Positions 61,930 to 64,000 of a stretch of DNA of 64,000 bases are shown here, in pieces (positions within the stretch are counted from its first letter, which is position 1; each line of letters begins with the position of its first letter). Under the pieces are notes generated by a model that ran no database searches, was not told the DNA's origin, and saw only the letters and a list, made by a program, of their open reading frames with translations. The position numbers and the translations under genes were made by a program. Origin of the DNA: an uncultured Clostridia bacterium (GTDB taxonomy: Bacteria > Bacillota > Clostridia > UBA1381); the NCBI GenBank assembly GCA_947591315.1, contig CANQDD010000006.1, forward strand, positions 40,867-104,866, written 5' to 3'.

Positions 61930-62150
61930 AATGTTATCCCCAGTTCCTCGGCAAGCTGCTCAATAGGAATACCGACATCTTTTTCCGGATCGTCGTCATT
62001 GAGATAATCTTCGTACAATTTCTCGCAAAAAGCGTCGTCTGCTGCTTCTTCAAGCGCCATATGCAAATTCTGAAGCATATTAACAATATATTCCATTTGA
62101 GATTCGGGTATGGAGTCTATAATACTTTTGGCTTTTTCTCTGTTTGACAT
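61926..62150 (-). CDS. Antitoxin partner of the RelE-family toxin
   Basis: 74 residues, acidic. The N-terminal SNREKAKSIIDSIPESQMEY is of a type common with RelE toxins in Clostridia, and the C-terminus (DDPEKDVGIPIEQLAEELGI) should wrap the toxin. No classic ribbon-helix-helix is obvious. ATG at 62150 with AAGGAG about 10 bp upstream; a GTG three codons before is too close. Confidence 0.8.
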   Translation of the reverse strand: MSNREKAKSIIDSIPESQMEYIVNMLQNLHMALEEAADDAFCEKLYEDYLNDDDPEKDVGIPIEQLAEELGITL

Positions 62151-62186
62151 TGTAATCACGCTCCTTGTTTATTATTTTATGTATAT

Positions 62187-62215
62187 AGTATATCATACGG
62201 ATATGTAATATGCAA
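62187..62215 (-). promoter_or_regulatory. Promoter of the second toxin-antitoxin pair
   Basis: Minus strand TTGCAT, 17 bp, TATACT, with the near-palindrome GTATGATATACTATATAC across the -10 box. Confidence 0.7.
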
Positions 62216-62252
62216 GTGCAAAGTTTATGTCTGACCTTCAATATGCGGCAAA

Positions 62253-62278
62253 AAAAGAAGTCCCTATGGACTTCTTTT
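62253..62278 (-). terminator. Terminator of rpsT
   Basis: Stem AAAAGAAGTCC/GGACTTCTTTT with CTAT loop, followed by Ts on the minus strand. Confidence 0.9.
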
Positions 62279-62284
62279 CATATC

Positions 62285-62548
62285 TTATGATATTTTTGCG
62301 AGTTTAAGAGCAAGCTGCGACTTCTTTCTTGCAGCGTTGTTCTTATGGAGAATACCCTGGCTGACGCCCTTGTCAAGCTTCTTGACCGCGTCGTTAAACA
62401 AAGCCTGTACATTCTCCTTATCGCCCTCGCTGACAGCCGTTTCAAACTTCTTTATCGCCGTCTTGAGAGCCGTTTTGTGAGAGAGATTTATGAGCGTCTT
62501 TTTTTCAGCTACTCTTACTCTCTTCTTTGCCGACTTAATGTTTGGCAC
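62285..62548 (-). CDS. rpsT: 30S ribosomal protein S20
   Basis: 87 residues, basic and helical: PNIKSAKKRVRVAEKKTLIN, KTAIKKFETAVSEGDK, and GILHKNNAARKKSQLALKLA. GTG start at 62548 with GGAGG nearby; the longer open frame adds non-family residues. In many Firmicutes rpsT lies near lepA-hemW-hrcA; here only toxin-antitoxin and prophage genes lie between it and hrcA. Confidence 0.96.
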   Translation of the reverse strand: MPNIKSAKKRVRVAEKKTLINLSHKTALKTAIKKFETAVSEGDKENVQALFNDAVKKLDKGVSQGILHKNNAARKKSQLALKLAKIS

Positions 62549-62721
62549 TTCTTGTACACCTCCACGAAATTTAATCTTAAATACCGTAATATTATATACC
62601 AATACGCGTGGGAATGCAAGAAGTTTTTTTCTATTTCGGGTGATTTATGTAATTTGACTAAAACATCGCTCAAATAGCCGTTTTTCACTGTGAAATTTAT
62701 GTAAACCCTTGGCAAAATATC

Positions 62722-63465
62722 CTATATTTTGAGCATTGTCTTATAGTACGCGAGACTTTTCGGATTTATGTCAAGCTGCGTCAGAACGTACCGCTCCGCG
62801 AGAGAGCCGAGCCGCTCCGTAAGGTCGTCCGACGCGGTAAAAGACAACATTTTCTTATCCTCCGACGACACTATATACGAAAGCGCCCGATACAGCGCGC
62901 CGTCAAGCCTTACCGTGTTTTTTCCGCCGCACTTTCTGCACACCGTTCCGCCCTTTTCAAGGTCGAACGCGTACACGTCACCGTCGCCGCACGACGCGCA
63001 GCCCGTGAGACTTGGCATATACCCCTCGGCACACATCATTTTAAGCTCGTACACCGCCTTTACCTTCGCCATGTCCTCATTCTTGTACGCGAGAGCGTAC
63101 ACGCAGTTGAGGAAAATATGCAATAGTCTCACGTCCGGATTGCCCGAACCCAAAATTCCGTACGTTATATCCGCAAGGTACGCGCAGAGTGAAAGCTTTT
63201 TTATGTCCTCCGTGACGGGCAAAAACGCGTCTATGGTGTCGGCCGAGCGGACTGTCATAATATCGCTGTTAGCCTTTGACGACAGTTCAAAATCAGCCCA
63301 GCAGAGGAACTGACCGGAGGCGGCAGCTTTGCTTCTCGACTTTCCCGCGCCGTAGCTTACCGCCTTCACGATACCGCAGTCCTCGGTGAATATGCTGAGC
63401 ATTCTGTGACCTTCGCCGTAATCGGTCTGTCTTATGATAATACCCTTCGTCCTGATTTGCGCCAT
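62722..63465 (-). CDS. recO: DNA repair protein RecO
   Basis: 247 residues. N-terminal OB fold (TKGIIIRQTDYGEGHRMLSI), helical domain, and a zinc site CASCGDGDV / CRKCGGKN. It loads RecA onto SSB-coated DNA with RecR. The ATG lies inside the yqzL gene end. Part of the era-yqzL-recO operon. Confidence 0.94.
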   Translation of the reverse strand: MAQIRTKGIIIRQTDYGEGHRMLSIFTEDCGIVKAVSYGAGKSRSKAAASGQFLCWADFELSSKANSDIMTVRSADTIDAFLPVTEDIKKLSLCAYLADITYGILGSGNPDVRLLHIFLNCVYALAYKNEDMAKVKAVYELKMMCAEGYMPSLTGCASCGDGDVYAFDLEKGGTVCRKCGGKNTVRLDGALYRALSYIVSSEDKKMLSFTASDDLTERLGSLAERYVLTQLDINPKSLAYYKTMLKI

Positions 63466-63611
63466 GGATTTTCCTTTTCCTCGTCGTCATAGCAGCCCGA
63501 CGCCCACTTGTATAACAGGTACGACTCTATATTGCCTGTCTGCAAAAAAGTGTCCCAGTTATTGCCTGTCTGCGTCACCGGCTCGATCGCAATTTCCGTT
63601 TCCTCGTTCAT
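63432..63611 (-). CDS. YqzL-like small protein
   Basis: 59 residues, start ATG at 63611. NWDTFLQTGNIESYLLYKWA is the YqzL-like core (W..F..TG....YL.YK). The end overlaps recO by 34 bp. YqzL is a conserved protein of unknown function regularly found between era and recO in Firmicutes. Its acidic start (NEETEIAIEPVTQTG) is longer than in Bacillus. Confidence 0.78.
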   Translation of the reverse strand: MNEETEIAIEPVTQTGNNWDTFLQTGNIESYLLYKWASGCYDDEEKENPWRKSGRRVLS

Positions 63612-63682
63612 TTCCGTAACCTCCGATAATGTAGTGTTTTTATGTTTGTCCTTTGAAGCGGAGGTTATACTGTCACTATTTG

Positions 63683-64000
63683 CTATTCGTTTTTTAAGCC
63701 GAAATTTTTAATTAAATAATCGCTGTTGCGCCAGTCAGGTTTTACCTTTACCCACAATTCGAGATACGCCTTTTTATCGAGCATTTTCTCTATGTCGCCG
63801 CGCGCCATAGTGCCGATTTTTTTGAGCATATCGCCGTTCTTTCCTATAATAATACCCTTGTGTGACGCCTTCTCGCAGTAGATAGTCGCGTATATGTTCG
63901 TTATTTTCGGCTTTTCCTGCATTTTCGTTATCTCTATCGCGACGCCGTGCGGCACCTCCTTGTCGAGCAGCCACAGCATTTTCTCACGTATTATTTCAGC
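63683..64000 (-). CDS. era: GTPase Era, C-terminal part (cut by window edge)
   Basis: At least 105 residues at the 3' end. AEIIREKMLWLLDKEVPHG, then the KH domain with KGIIIGKNGDMLKKIGTMAR, and the Era tail LWVKVKPDWRNSDYLIKNFG. It binds 16S rRNA near its 3' end for 30S assembly. The GTPase part lies beyond the window. About 70 bp separate it from yqzL. Confidence 0.95.
   Translation of the reverse strand, partial: AEIIREKMLWLLDKEVPHGVAIEITKMQEKPKITNIYATIYCEKASHKGIIIGKNGDMLKKIGTMARGDIEKMLDKKAYLELWVKVKPDWRNSDYLIKNFGLKNE

Overview
The window looks like chromosomal DNA of a strictly anaerobic Gram-positive bacterium of class Clostridia. Supporting signs are strong AGGAGG-type ribosome binding sites, many TTGaca-17-TATAAT promoters, the HrcA/CIRCE heat-shock control, a trimeric [FeFe] hydrogenase with its HydEFG maturases, an Rnf complex, a GTP-type PEP carboxykinase, a VanW-domain protein and a copper-amine-oxidase-like stalk protein. 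No rRNA, tRNA or CRISPR array was seen. Genus cannot be told from the sequence alone.

Left part (1-14 kb): a RelE/AbrB-type toxin-antitoxin pair, a small Xre regulator with a membrane protein, a dGTPase-like HD protein, a hairpin-rich non-coding stretch with its own strong promoter, a second Xre regulator, a lipoprotein and a WYL regulator flanked by matching inverted repeats, then pckG. After that comes a gatC-gatA-gatB-aspS operon, which makes Asn-tRNA(Asn) by the indirect route, with a promoter-proximal terminator in its leader. A VanW protein and a Cys-rich YkgJ-like protein follow. Middle part (14-32 kb): a plus-strand operon of a divergent type IIA topoisomerase pair, citrate synthase, a GT26 glycosyltransferase, thymidylate kinase and a stalk/beta-propeller protein. 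Next are a large DUF5107-TPR protein, a CtpE-like P-type ATPase, a YetA/PL26-like protein and malic enzyme.

Energy block (33-47 kb, mostly minus strand): hydE-hydG-hydF, hydC-hydB-hydA (with a Rex-type operator in front) and rnfCDGEAB. A divergent operon of RseC-like, NusG-II-domain and Gx-transporter proteins shares the rnf promoter region. Together these genes balance ferredoxin and NADH by electron-confurcating H2 production and build an ion gradient through Rnf. PEPCK, malic enzyme and citrate synthase handle C3/C4 carbon flow. Next come trmD/rimM, hisB/hisD, dnaJ, a block of intergenic palindromic repeats, and hrcA-grpE-dnaK behind a perfect CIRCE.

Right part (55.8-61.6 kb): a collapsed prophage bounded by a 22-bp direct repeat. 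It keeps the integrase catalytic domain and short fragments of phage genes joined by deletion junctions (metallophosphoesterase, HU, terminase small and large subunits, Peptidase_G2 tail fibre, CHAP lysin), plus an XhlA-like holin helper. Inside it sits an intact two-gene unit with its own promoter and terminator: a ComF-like phosphoribosyltransferase and a SLOG-like Rossmann protein. This is the best candidate for an undescribed accessory system. A RelE toxin-antitoxin pair, rpsT, recO, a tiny yqzL and the 3' end of era close the window.

The oddest small-scale signal is an exact 12-mer, GGGGACACTAAA, present ten times: four times in the DUF5107 gene, four times in hydF, and twice at the right end of the prophage.
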